Positions 26,028-35,116 of a DNA stretch of 49,421 nucleotides are shown here, one piece after another. Location: positions 1-49,421 of the forward strand of contig JAMOTA010000006.1 in NCBI GenBank assembly GCA_027068435.1, in the 5' to 3' direction. Each line of letters starts with the position of its first letter. Position 1 is the first letter of the stretch. Position numbers and translations under genes: made by a program. This stretch comes from Sulfurovum sp. GTDB taxonomy: Bacteria; Campylobacterota; Campylobacteria; Campylobacterales; Sulfurovaceae. The notes below the pieces were generated by a model. That model did not search any database. It was given only the letters and a program-made list of their open reading frames with translations, and was not told the DNA's origin.

Positions 26028-26297
26028 AAATAGCTCCAAGAAAGTAAGTATAGAAAGTAATATAATATTCTAATATAATTATGATTAGGGCTGGATTTTG
26101 GTATAAGCCTAATAACTTGAATAATTCAAAAAATTGATGTAATAAAAAATCTGTAAGGCTAAAATATAGTTTTTTATTATAACTAATGAGATAATCATCA
26201 AGTAATTTGGACTTTAAACTTTTAGTAATTCCTTGGTGTATTTTGTGAGTTTTTTAAGTTGAAAAAGACACCACCATACGATATATAAGTACCTATT
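26028..26297. other. Spacer without recognised feature
   Basis: This AT-rich stretch between the channel gene end and the receiver-like gene shows no frame with a ribosome site. A short palindrome TTGAATAATTCAA is present but its spacing differs from FNR boxes. Confidence 0.5.
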
Positions 26298-26876
26298 CTA
26301 TTTCTCTTTATTTTGATGAGCATAGATTACAATGGCGACAAATACCCCACCTTGCACCACACCCAAAATAACTTCGGAAATCACTGCCATCATTGCAGGA
26401 AGAGTTTGTGGTATCCAGTCTCCGGAACCTAGTGTTGTGAAGGTTACGGTGGAGATGTACATGGAGGTGATAAAACTGTGTTCCTGTATTATTTTCATAT
26501 TCTCCTGAGCAAGTTGTGAGTTGAGGTGAAAAAGTGAAAAGACATCAAACATATTAAATAAAATGGCATAAAAAACAATCGTAATAACTGTAATTTCAAG
26601 ATAGAGTAGAACAATCTGTACCAGAGCGAGATGAATATGATTTTTAGATCGGCTGAAAATATAGACTGCAGTATCCAGTACAGCAAAACGAGCCAGTACA
26701 ATAAAAACAATGTTGGCAATGAACACTTCATCATGATAGCTGTCAAACCATACCATATATCGTCCTTGTAGTAACATTTCAAAAAGCAGTGGCAGCAGTA
26801 TTAGTGGTAGCACAAAAAAGGTGACCTTCTCACTTTTTATAAAACGTTTTTCCCTCTGCAGAAATTTTGTCAACAT
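26298..26876 (-). CDS. Four-helix ion channel of the K+ channel type with unusual filter
   Basis: A 192-residue membrane protein: helices about 18-37, 50-72, 82-110 and 162-185, with a pore loop between the last two. The pore reads S-T-V-T-F-T-T-L-G-S-G-D-W-I-P (residues 142-156), which aligns with the T-V-G-Y-G-D filter of potassium channels, but has Leu149 and Ser151 instead of Val and Tyr. The change may alter ion selectivity. It has no cytoplasmic regulatory (RCK) domain. It overlaps the previous gene by seven bases and is last of the RND operon. Assignment to ion channels is firm by motif; ion and role unknown. Confidence 0.75.
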   Translation of the reverse strand: MLTKFLQREKRFIKSEKVTFFVLPLILLPLLFEMLLQGRYMVWFDSYHDEVFIANIVFIVLARFAVLDTAVYIFSRSKNHIHLALVQIVLLYLEITVITIVFYAILFNMFDVFSLFHLNSQLAQENMKIIQEHSFITSMYISTVTFTTLGSGDWIPQTLPAMMAVISEVILGVVQGGVFVAIVIYAHQNKEK

Positions 26877-27193
26877 GATGGCATTTCATTTTTAAGTTGT
26901 TTTTCAAAAGCTTCTGTAATAACTTCTGCCTGTACCAGACCTTCAAGAAATATTTTTCCATTAAGTACCAGTGTCGGGTCTTTAGTTACACCTTTCCCCA
27001 CGGCTTTGAGCGTATTGTGTTCATAAGTGAATTTCACACTCAGTGGCAAATGCTTGATTGCACAGCTGAGGCGTTTAGAGAACTTTGCTGTTGATACCCT
27101 GTCTCCGTACAGTACGGCATGAAACAGCGGGTATTGGTGTTTGCCTTCATTAAGTATCTCCCCATGACTCATGATATGGCAGGCTTCATTCAT
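26870..27193 (-). CDS. Small thioredoxin-fold-like protein without CxxC
   Basis: Starts at ATG 27193, inside the end of the cytochrome gene (8-base overlap), with GGGAG 11 bases upstream; 107 residues. The C-terminal half reads K-D-P-T-L-V-L-N-G-K-I-F-L-E-G-L-V, which looks like the strand after the cis-Pro of thioredoxin/glutaredoxin-like proteins. No C-x-x-C is present; the Cys residues are isolated (near the N-terminus, mid-protein and at the very C-terminus). No signal peptide. It lies between a TsdA-like cytochrome and a channel in a coupled operon. Function unknown. Confidence 0.5.
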   Translation of the reverse strand: MNEACHIMSHGEILNEGKHQYPLFHAVLYGDRVSTAKFSKRLSCAIKHLPLSVKFTYEHNTLKAVGKGVTKDPTLVLNGKIFLEGLVQAEVITEAFEKQLKNEMPSC

Positions 27194-28061
27194 GGGTGTT
27201 TTCTCTCCCAACTATTTGAGTCAAATTCAAACCAAATTTTTTAAAATTATCTTCAACACGGTAGCTATGATAATCTGCTCTTTCTTGGGTATTGATATAT
27301 AAAGAAACATCAGCAGCATTTTGGTCACTCAATGTGTTAGCTTCTCCAAACGGCATATTTGCTTGTATCCATGTTGCACTGTTATGGAGTTTTGCCATAC
27401 TTCCATCTGCACTGTATGCAAGCCACTTTCCTAATGTATCTTTACCCCAAAGTGGAGGAAAATCACCTTTGCCTTCACCATTCTCTCCATGACAGAGAAG
27501 ACATTTCTTTACATATAACGCTTTACCATGCAGATAATTTTCATGGCTGGCTTTTCTTTGGAGTTTTGCAAACTTTTTGGTATTTTTTTCCCAAAGTTTC
27601 GTGATCTTTGGACTTCTTGGTCCTTTGGTATTCATCTGCATCGGCATTCCCTCGGAAAGCCATGTAATATATGCTGCCATAGCCAACCCTGCCTTGGTAT
27701 TGATGACAGATTTTTGTCCATTCATGCAGCGTAAAAAACAGCCATCTATTCTGTCTTGAAGGGTGATGATTTTTTTATGCCTTTTTGAGTAGGAAGGAAA
27801 TGCCGTTGCTGTACCTAAAAAAGTTCCTATGTTCTGTGTGCTACCTGTTCTACCGTCTTCCCCGGCTAGGTGACAGTTTTTGCAAGTGAGTTTGCTGTGT
27901 ACCAGATTTTTTGTAAGTGGATGAGTATAGGTATGATTGATAATATCTTCACCAAGTTTTACCATTTTCCCCACTGTTCCATCTGGATAAGGGTGATTCT
28001 CTTGAGCAAAAAGCCATGAAGTGCTTATCAATAATAAACCAATACTTATCTTTTTTCTCAT
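27186..28061 (-). CDS. TsdA-like dihaem cytochrome c
   Basis: A 291-residue exported protein: signal peptide 1-19, haem sites C-K-N-C-H (60-64) and C-L-L-C-H (187-191). Between them, L-Q-D-R-I-D-G-C108-F-L-R-C112-M-N-G matches the region in thiosulfate dehydrogenase/tetrathionate reductase TsdA where a Cys acts as unusual axial haem ligand. A-N-M-P-F-G follows the second haem and may supply the other ligand. TsdA couples two thiosulfates to tetrathionate, so this may act on sulfur compounds in the periplasm. It overlaps the RND pump gene by four bases, an odd partner for such an enzyme. Activity is inferred; SoxA-like roles cannot be excluded. Confidence 0.7.
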   Translation of the reverse strand: MRKKISIGLLLISTSWLFAQENHPYPDGTVGKMVKLGEDIINHTYTHPLTKNLVHSKLTCKNCHLAGEDGRTGSTQNIGTFLGTATAFPSYSKRHKKIITLQDRIDGCFLRCMNGQKSVINTKAGLAMAAYITWLSEGMPMQMNTKGPRSPKITKLWEKNTKKFAKLQRKASHENYLHGKALYVKKCLLCHGENGEGKGDFPPLWGKDTLGKWLAYSADGSMAKLHNSATWIQANMPFGEANTLSDQNAADVSLYINTQERADYHSYRVEDNFKKFGLNLTQIVGRENTHE

Positions 28062-31000
28062 TTTCTCTCTCCAGATTTTTTATCAAAAATATACGCATAC
28101 ATCGGCACATAGATTAGCGTCAATAGCGTACCTATGAGCAGTCCACCGATAGCCACATCGGCAAGTGGACTGAGTCTTTCAAGTCCCACAGCTGTCTCCA
28201 TGGCAATAGGGATCATACCTGCAATGGTGGCAAAAGCAGTCATCATCACTGGTCTGAATCTTACTGTGACACTGTCCAAAGCACTCTGGTATGGTGATTT
28301 ACCGTTCTCTTTGTTCATTTGGTAGAAATCTATTAACAAAATGGCATTTTTAATGATGATTCCAAACAGAAGTAAAATACCCAAAAGACTTGGCATACAA
28401 CTTGGCTTGTCAAAGAGTAGCATACCCCAACTTGCCCCTATCATGGAGAGTGGTAGTACCAGTATCATAATGAAAGCCATTCTCACTGACTTATAGATAG
28501 CAATCAAACTCATAAGTAGTACAACAACACCAAGTCCTATAGCTTTTGACATACGATTGAAACTATCACTTATTTGTGCGATATCTCCTGTTTGTGTAAT
28601 TATAAACCCTTCATCTTTAACATTTTTGAGTGCTTCGAGTGTATCTTCTGTCAAGTGTGTAACGGGTCTTTTGGCTCTGTATCCATTGACATCCAGAGAG
28701 TAGAGCATATTGTTTCTCTCTATTTTTGCAAAGGTCAACTCTTTCTTGATTGATGCTATTTGGCTGAGTGGAATATCTCCCGATTTTGTGTGTATAGGCA
28801 AAAGCTTCAGCGTCTCAAGGTTTTTAGTAAATTTGTCTTTGAGGTAGATACGCACAAATTGGGTATTCATAGACTCAAGATTGGCATTGAGTGATGCTAC
28901 CTGACCTTTTATAGGAATCTGCATCGCTACATTGTAAGGTGTAATACCATAACGCAGTGCTTTGTTCCTGTCAATGTCAATGACATACTCACTAAAATCT
29001 TTGTCCCAGCTTGTGGAGACAGAAGTGAGTCCTTTGACTGTTTTCATCGCCTCTTCAATTTTCTTTGAATAAGTATTTAATCCCTCAATTTGAGGAGAAG
29101 AGATACGTGTATCTACGGTTGCCTTAATGGAAGAGAGTGCTGTTGCCCCAAAGTCAAATACATCATTGCGTTTAAGCCCTTCAATGAGAGAGAGTTTGTC
29201 TCTTATCTCATTTTCAAGTTCCCATATGTTTTGTTTACGATCAAATCTGTTAACACTGTTAATGGTTATAGTTGCTTCAGTAGGCAGGTTACCACTTCCC
29301 ATACTAAGTACACCTATCTCTCCTCCAAAAGCAATAGAACTTTTTGTGACCCAAGGCTGTTGCTGAAGCCAGATAAGGAACGGTTTAAGCTTCTTTTCTG
29401 CTACATCTACTGTTTCATTGGCTGAAAAAGCGATTTGTGCTTTAATGATACCAGTATCCATAGGGGGCATAGCATCTTTACCGATGGTCGGCATAACATT
29501 TTTCAAACTGAAGAGTAAAAAAGCAATAACTCCAAGGGTCAAAACAAGGCGTCTGAGTACTTTCCAACCTGAGTTTGAAAATTTGATAATACCCTCATAA
29601 GGACCCACCAGTTTTCCGATTGTATGTTCATAGAACCATTCAAAACCCTCTTCAATCTTGCTCTTTTTCACGCCATTTCTGTAAAGCCATGCTGAGAGCA
29701 GAGGAATAAAGGTAATAGAGAGAAAATAGGAGACCATAAGGGCAATAATTAGTGTTTCGATTAGAGGTTTAAATATTTTTTGAGGGAATCCGCCTACAAA
29801 CATTAAGGGGAATAAAATAGCGATTGTAGCCAACGTACCCGCAAAAATAGGGCTGATGACCTCTTTGGTACCATTTTTGATAGCAGTTTGAAGATCTTCT
29901 TTTGTCTCAATGAGGTGTCTTTCTATGTTTTCCAGTACAACGACGGCATCATCGGTCAGCATTCCCAAAGCAAGGATAATCGCTGTATAGATAACAATGT
30001 TAAGCTCCCCTCCTGTCATCCAGATAATAGCAATGGTTGTGAAGAATACCATAGGAATAGAGAGACCTGCTGCAATAATCGCCCTAAAGTTCCCTAAAAA
30101 GAGCATAATGACCAAAAGTGTATAAATAATAGCATCTTTTAGGGCATCGAGCATATTATCATTGGCCTGTTCTATGAGGTCTCGTTGTGTATCAGAAATC
30201 TCAAACTGTATGTTGGGATACTTTTGTTGCAGTTTTGCCATCTCTGCACGTGCTGCTTTTGAGACATCAAGCACAGATCCTCCTGGAGCCCTTTGTATTG
30301 CCATAGCAATACTTGCTTTACCATTTCCCAAATATCCGCTGGTACGTTTTTTGTGTCCCCATTTGACTTCTGCAATATCTTTCAATCTAATATTTGGCAT
30401 AATAAGAAGATTTTGAAGATCTAGAACATTGTCTTTTTCTCCATAGATCGTTACCGTATAAAAACTCTTCTCACCTTTTATAAAACCGACAGGAATATCT
30501 TTATTCTGTGCAGTAATCACTTTGCTTATCGTTTCAAAATCCACACCGTATTTTTTTGCTTTGAAAGGGTCTATTTCAACATTTATTGCACTTTCATATC
30601 CACCAAATACTTCAACATTACCTATGGTTTTGTTACTTAACAGATAGGGTTTTATAAAACTATCAGCTATTTTTCTAATCTCATCAAGAGAGAGAGTACC
30701 ATTTTTTGAACTCAAGGCAATAACATCTACAGGAAGTGTAAAGTCTCCAGCTGTATAGACAGCAGGATTAAGACCTGCAGGGATTTTCGCTTTTGCAATA
30801 TTCAGTGCATTGGCAACATCAACTGCTGCTTCATTTAACCCTTTTTTGTAACTAAATTCAGCAGTGACAATAGAAAAGTTTGCCACATTGACAGAACTTA
30901 CATCGGTGATGAACCCCAGACGTGCCACTTCCTCTTCTATGGGTTTGGAAACTGTTGATGCAGCTACTTTTGCAGTAGCCCCTGGAACAGAGGTAATGAC

Positions 31001-31132
31001 AACAATCTTAGGTGGGTTTGCATCAGGAAAGAGGTTTTTTGGAAGTGTGGTTAATCCCACAACACCCATAATGAAAAAACCTGCTATCAAAGAGTAAAGC
31101 AGATAGGGTCGTTTATAAAAAAAATCAAACAT
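28058..31132 (-). CDS. RND-family efflux pump (HAE1/AcrB-like)
   Basis: A 1024-residue inner-membrane transporter of usual length with 12 predicted helices and two large periplasmic loops. The proton-relay Asp pair is D394-D395 in G-M-L-T-D-D-A-V-V-V-L-E-N, and the matching Lys is in G-I-I-I-K-N-A-I-L-L-I-D-F of helix 10. It works as a trimer with the membrane-fusion protein and TolC-like protein encoded just upstream. The substrate cannot be told from sequence; downstream cytochrome and channel genes hint at a stress or sulfur-related substrate rather than a standard drug pump. Confidence 0.92.
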   Translation of the reverse strand: MFDFFYKRPYLLYSLIAGFFIMGVVGLTTLPKNLFPDANPPKIVVITSVPGATAKVAASTVSKPIEEEVARLGFITDVSSVNVANFSIVTAEFSYKKGLNEAAVDVANALNIAKAKIPAGLNPAVYTAGDFTLPVDVIALSSKNGTLSLDEIRKIADSFIKPYLLSNKTIGNVEVFGGYESAINVEIDPFKAKKYGVDFETISKVITAQNKDIPVGFIKGEKSFYTVTIYGEKDNVLDLQNLLIMPNIRLKDIAEVKWGHKKRTSGYLGNGKASIAMAIQRAPGGSVLDVSKAARAEMAKLQQKYPNIQFEISDTQRDLIEQANDNMLDALKDAIIYTLLVIMLFLGNFRAIIAAGLSIPMVFFTTIAIIWMTGGELNIVIYTAIILALGMLTDDAVVVLENIERHLIETKEDLQTAIKNGTKEVISPIFAGTLATIAILFPLMFVGGFPQKIFKPLIETLIIALMVSYFLSITFIPLLSAWLYRNGVKKSKIEEGFEWFYEHTIGKLVGPYEGIIKFSNSGWKVLRRLVLTLGVIAFLLFSLKNVMPTIGKDAMPPMDTGIIKAQIAFSANETVDVAEKKLKPFLIWLQQQPWVTKSSIAFGGEIGVLSMGSGNLPTEATITINSVNRFDRKQNIWELENEIRDKLSLIEGLKRNDVFDFGATALSSIKATVDTRISSPQIEGLNTYSKKIEEAMKTVKGLTSVSTSWDKDFSEYVIDIDRNKALRYGITPYNVAMQIPIKGQVASLNANLESMNTQFVRIYLKDKFTKNLETLKLLPIHTKSGDIPLSQIASIKKELTFAKIERNNMLYSLDVNGYRAKRPVTHLTEDTLEALKNVKDEGFIITQTGDIAQISDSFNRMSKAIGLGVVVLLMSLIAIYKSVRMAFIMILVLPLSMIGASWGMLLFDKPSCMPSLLGILLLFGIIIKNAILLIDFYQMNKENGKSPYQSALDSVTVRFRPVMMTAFATIAGMIPIAMETAVGLERLSPLADVAIGGLLIGTLLTLIYVPMYAYIFDKKSGERK

Positions 31133-31143
31133 TTACCGCTCCT

Positions 31144-32151
31144 TTACTTTTTCTCTCTGATAGCATATCCACTTAGCAGTTTAAGAAGAATATCCTGTTT
31201 GGCTACAATAATCTTTTGCCCTTCCAATGTGTCAGAGATGACAACACCTTCTTGACCTTTTTTACGGATCTGTATCTCTTTGGCTACGGCTTTGCCCTCT
31301 TTTGCAAGCAGTACATAGCTTTTTCCGTTTCGGTTCAGTATGGTGTCAAACGGCAATGCTGTTCCTTCACCTTTAAAGATGACAATATCTACTTCCACTC
31401 TGTCTCCTGCTGTCAAACCTTTTGCATCTACAAAAGCTTTGTACTCATTTAGACCGTTGAAAGTACTTCTCAAGTTATTGAGTGTGTATGCTTTTTGATT
31501 GAAAATCACTGCTTGCGGTGTCATATCCTGAGGTACTCTTACCATGAGAGAGAAATCTTTATCTGCACTAATCTGCACCAAGGGTTTACCTGGCATAGTA
31601 ATATCTCCTACCGCAGCAAATGATTTGGAAATAATCCCCGAAATCGGTGCGGTCAATGTAGCATAGTCTAGTTGGTTCTTCAATGCTTTGAGATTTGCAT
31701 TAAGCCCAGCAAGTGCAGACTGCTCTTTTTGAAGCTGTTCAATGGATGCACCTTTGACTTTGTAGAGTGCTTTGGTACGTTTATGGCTCTTTTGGAGATT
31801 TTCAAGTGCTATCTTTGCTGCGATGATCTTTGCATTGAGATCTGTGGTATCAAGTTTAGCAACAATCTCACCTTTTGTAACACTCTCACCGCTTTTTTTT
31901 ATCTCTTCTATACGTGCAGCGATTCTTGATGAAATCTTGACATCTGTTTCATTGACACTCACTGCGAGGTAAGGAAGGGTTAATGTCACATTGGAAACTT
32001 TTGGAATGATGGTCTGTACCACAATCGGATAGACCTTTGCAACGGGCTTAGATGCTTCTTGGGCTTTTTTGTTATTAACAGCTTTCATCCCTAAAATAAC
32101 GAGTAGGGCTATTACTGCTAAGATTATGACTATTTTTACGATTTTTTTCAT
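31144..32151 (-). CDS. RND pump periplasmic adaptor (membrane-fusion protein)
   Basis: A 335-residue protein with an N-terminal membrane anchor (about 5-25), a biotinyl-lipoyl-like half motif (I-S-S-R-I-A-A-R-I-E-E-I-K), an alpha hairpin (about 95-150) and beta-barrel and membrane-proximal domains. It links the RND pump to the outer-membrane channel. Its start overlaps the end of the TolC-like gene by four bases, and the pump gene follows 11 bases later. Confidence 0.9.
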   Translation of the reverse strand: MKKIVKIVIILAVIALLVILGMKAVNNKKAQEASKPVAKVYPIVVQTIIPKVSNVTLTLPYLAVSVNETDVKISSRIAARIEEIKKSGESVTKGEIVAKLDTTDLNAKIIAAKIALENLQKSHKRTKALYKVKGASIEQLQKEQSALAGLNANLKALKNQLDYATLTAPISGIISKSFAAVGDITMPGKPLVQISADKDFSLMVRVPQDMTPQAVIFNQKAYTLNNLRSTFNGLNEYKAFVDAKGLTAGDRVEVDIVIFKGEGTALPFDTILNRNGKSYVLLAKEGKAVAKEIQIRKKGQEGVVISDTLEGQKIIVAKQDILLKLLSGYAIREKK

Positions 32152-33425
32152 TTGACTATCTCCTTAAGATCATTTCCATAAATGACGGCAAGCTGTGCAA
32201 GGTCTTGCCACTGTTTTGCACGAATGTTGTAAAGGTTGGCCTTTGCATTAGCGAGGGCATCTTCGTAACGCAAGTACTCTTCTTGTGTTATGCTCTCGTT
32301 TTTGAGTGAAACTTTGGCAATCCTTAAAAGTTTTTTCTGCCCATTAACACTTTTTTGTGCCAGCTTTAGAGATCTTTTTAAGAGTATAAGTTCTCTGTCA
32401 AGTTGTCTTGCTTGTACGCTTAAAGAGTGTTTTGTCTGATCAAGGTTTGTTTTATCTTTCATATAATCTACTCTTGCCTGCTGGGATGCTGTACTTTTTG
32501 AACTGTCAAAAAGAGGCATAGAGAGATAAATTCCTGCTGTACCGTAATGTTCTCTGACTGAATTTCCATTGTTGTAAGCATCCGCTTGGCTGTAGGTGTA
32601 GTTTCCTTTTGTGACTATACTTGGGATAAACGCTTCATCTGCTGCCTGAACTCCTTTTCTGCTGGCTTCTACTTTTTTCTGCAAAGGTTTCAATGCAAAT
32701 ATTTCACCTTTTTTGACCGACCTTCGTACACGAAGCGGTACAGACTTGCGTAAGTGTACTCCTGTAAGTGTTTCAATCTTGGAAGAGAGCAAATTGATAT
32801 TTTGCTCTATATTGTTCATTGCAATATCGAGTTCATTGATATTACTGTTAAGTACAAAAACTGCACTTTCTGGTACACGTCCCTCTTTTACTTTCATCTT
32901 TGTAGTCATCTCTGTCTGCTTAATGGAGCGTTTTTTTGCCTGCAGTGCTACTTTGATAGATTCAAGATATCTTAGCTGTGCAACAGAACCAACAACAACA
33001 GCTTCTCTTTGAATAAGGTTGAGTTTTCTCTTCTCTTTTGCAGCCAGATGCAAAAGCTCTGCCTTCTCTTCAAGCGTATAGATAGACTTCACAAACAGTG
33101 GCCAGGTAAAATTCACCCCCTCTCGTAAAATACCTTTACTAAAGGGCTGTCCTACACTTTGGTCTTTGACCATACCTGTGAGTTCATTAGGGGCAACAGG
33201 AAGCAGTCCTGTAGGAGAGTTTGAGATTTCATAAGCACCGTAAATATTGACCGTTGGCATCAGTTTGTCACTAACTGCCTCTCTGCCCAGTGTACTCTTT
33301 TCTACATACAGGTTATCAAGCCGATGCTCGGGTCTGTGTTGCAGGGAATTCAATAATGTAGTAATAGAAGTGGCATGTATGAATACTGGAATACTCAATA
33401 CAACAAGCATACTTTTTTTTAACAT
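32148..33425 (-). CDS. TolC-family outer membrane efflux protein
   Basis: A 425-residue exported protein (signal peptide about 1-18) made of long alpha-helical repeats typical of TolC: two similar halves, each with a V-A-Q-L-R-Y or A-R-Q-L-D-R-E type helix and short beta strands. Trimers form the outer-membrane exit duct for the pump. It overlaps the tetR stop by seven bases and the adaptor start by four, so the tripartite pump is one translational unit. Confidence 0.88.
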   Translation of the reverse strand: MLKKSMLVVLSIPVFIHATSITTLLNSLQHRPEHRLDNLYVEKSTLGREAVSDKLMPTVNIYGAYEISNSPTGLLPVAPNELTGMVKDQSVGQPFSKGILREGVNFTWPLFVKSIYTLEEKAELLHLAAKEKRKLNLIQREAVVVGSVAQLRYLESIKVALQAKKRSIKQTEMTTKMKVKEGRVPESAVFVLNSNINELDIAMNNIEQNINLLSSKIETLTGVHLRKSVPLRVRRSVKKGEIFALKPLQKKVEASRKGVQAADEAFIPSIVTKGNYTYSQADAYNNGNSVREHYGTAGIYLSMPLFDSSKSTASQQARVDYMKDKTNLDQTKHSLSVQARQLDRELILLKRSLKLAQKSVNGQKKLLRIAKVSLKNESITQEEYLRYEDALANAKANLYNIRAKQWQDLAQLAVIYGNDLKEIVK

Positions 33426-34030
33426 GTTAAAGCCTTTATAATTTTTTTGGAAAGATTTTCAATGACATCTTCAATATTGGGGTCAATGGCCTTATCACTT
33501 TCACCTAAAACATTAAATACTCTTTTTCTGAGCATTTTCGTACTAATATAGGATGTCAATGTAGTTACAACCATCATCTGTATCATAAAAGGATTTTCAC
33601 ACTCAAAAATGCCTTTCTTTTTACCACTCTCTAAAATAGAAGTCAGACTTTGGAGTGTTTTAGAGAGCTCAATCACACAACTATCAGGCATGGACTTTGC
33701 ATCATTGGCTATCTCTCTTGCAAATATAGCAGAGAAACAGGGGGCTTCTATGAGATAATTTCCAAATGTTTGAATATACACAGTCAGATTCTCTTTGGGG
33801 TTTTCAAGAATAGTATTTTGTTCTATAATTTTTGAAAGTTCAGAAAATCTTTTTAGTAGTACAGTTTCATAAAGAGCTGCTTTATCTTTAAAATGGTAAT
33901 AAATTGCAGGTTTGCTAATATCACACACTTTGGCTATGGCTTCAAGAGATGTTGCATCATAACCATATTTTGAAAAATATTCCCCTGCTATGGCTATAAT
34001 CATCTCTTTTTTGGAGAGTTTTTTATTCAT
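33419..34030 (-). CDS. TetR-family regulator of the efflux operon
   Basis: A 203-residue repressor-like protein: N-terminal helix-turn-helix (residues 8-55, with A-I-A-K-V-C-D-I-S-K-P-A-I-Y-Y-H-F-K-D-K) and a C-terminal ligand-binding helical domain. It is the first gene of the operon and overlaps the TolC-like gene. A 24-bp perfect-arm palindrome lies 10 bases before its start, indicating autoregulation of the whole operon. Ligand unknown. Confidence 0.9.
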   Translation of the reverse strand: MNKKLSKKEMIIAIAGEYFSKYGYDATSLEAIAKVCDISKPAIYYHFKDKAALYETVLLKRFSELSKIIEQNTILENPKENLTVYIQTFGNYLIEAPCFSAIFAREIANDAKSMPDSCVIELSKTLQSLTSILESGKKKGIFECENPFMIQMMVVTTLTSYISTKMLRKRVFNVLGESDKAIDPNIEDVIENLSKKIIKALTC

Positions 34031-34039
34031 GAGTACTCC

Positions 34040-34063
34040 TACTTACTTATCGGTAAGTAAGTA
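34040..34063. promoter_or_regulatory. TetR-type operator of the seven-gene efflux operon
   Basis: Two perfect 10-base arms, TACTTACTTA and TAAGTAAGTA, around TCGG. On the minus strand TATACT overlaps one arm as a possible -10, and AGGAG of tetR touches the other, so a bound repressor would block the promoter. Confidence 0.72.
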
Positions 34064-34200
34064 TATAGTTTTAAAATTAAAATAGACTTTTAAACTAGAG
34101 GGGAAGAACAAATAATTTAATCAAATAAAAAATATGAAGAATTTATTTGTTGCTTCTAATGAAATGAATATAGGACTTGGCAAATTGCTTGATGAACTTT

Positions 34201-35115
34201 TTATTTCTTTATGCTTTTTAAATAATGAAACATTGAAATTTCTCCAAAGTATGGACCAAAAATATTTAAAACAGGTATAAAGTTAAAAAGTGCAGTGACA
34301 AAACTTATGACCCAGAGAGCAAATCGGTGTTCTTTGATATCTTCTTGTTCCACTTTCGCATAAACCAAAGCCGCAGCATCATAACTCATAGTATCTTTGA
34401 TAAGCCACATCCATAATGCAATTTGTACTGCAATGTTCAAAACGGGAATGAAAAGTAGAGGGAACGCTATGAGTGAGACGATTATAAAGACAATACTATC
34501 TTTTACGGTATAGCTAGCTGAACGGAAAATATGGTCTCTGATTACTTCGTCTTCTTGAAAATGTCGCTCTTCCACAGAGGCTATCAGTGGTTCACTAAGC
34601 AAGCTTGTTACAAATAACATAGTCATAACAATGGCATTATATATAAGGTAAAAACCTATAAGAAATGCAATACCTTTCTCTACTGTTTCAAAAGGTAGCC
34701 AAGTAAGAAGTTGCAGGAACTGATGATAAATATAGTCTCCTTTTAAAAACCAGACTAGAGCCCAAAATATTGCAGATCCTATGGCAACAAGTATGGAAAA
34801 AGAGGTATATTTTTCCTTGGAGACATTTCGTAGAATAAGATTTCCCAAAAAAGCAAATATCAATGCAAAAGTTAATAGTACTGCCTGCAACCATAAAAAT
34901 GTTGAAAGCATCCATGCTCCATTTGAGCGAACCATTGAGAATGGTACCAGTTCCAAAATACGGCTGCTAAGAGCAATCAGATGATCCCAAAGTATAATTC
35001 CTATTCCTACCCATAAGACAGAGATAAAAATTCCACTTATAAGTGCGTATTTCATTGTATTCCAATTTAGTATCTCTTTAAACCCAAATATGATTGCATG
35101 TATTGTATTTTTCAT
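34201..35115 (-). CDS. EI24-domain (CysZ-like) membrane protein
   Basis: A 304-residue protein with about six membrane segments and the pattern of the EI24 family, e.g. L-L-F-I-P-V-L-N-I-A near residues 220-229 and N-F-I-P-V-L-N-I-F-G-P near 275-285. Family members include the sulfate transporter CysZ, but many are uncharacterised. The gene follows the APC permease by one base. Whether it transports sulfate is unknown. Confidence 0.7.
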   Translation of the reverse strand: MKNTIHAIIFGFKEILNWNTMKYALISGIFISVLWVGIGIILWDHLIALSSRILELVPFSMVRSNGAWMLSTFLWLQAVLLTFALIFAFLGNLILRNVSKEKYTSFSILVAIGSAIFWALVWFLKGDYIYHQFLQLLTWLPFETVEKGIAFLIGFYLIYNAIVMTMLFVTSLLSEPLIASVEERHFQEDEVIRDHIFRSASYTVKDSIVFIIVSLIAFPLLFIPVLNIAVQIALWMWLIKDTMSYDAAALVYAKVEQEDIKEHRFALWVISFVTALFNFIPVLNIFGPYFGEISMFHYLKSIKK

Positions 35116-35116
35116 T

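Noticed and set aside
26115-26130. TTGAATAATTCAA palindrome as an FNR box
   Set aside because: Half-sites are TTGAA/TTCAA with wrong spacing, and no respiration gene is adjacent.
34134-34280. 48-codon frame starting M-K-N-L-F-V-A-S-N-E, which recalls a phosphate acetyltransferase N-terminus
   Set aside because: No ribosome site, the likeness stops after about 20 residues, and the second half lies over the end of the EI24 gene on the other strand.
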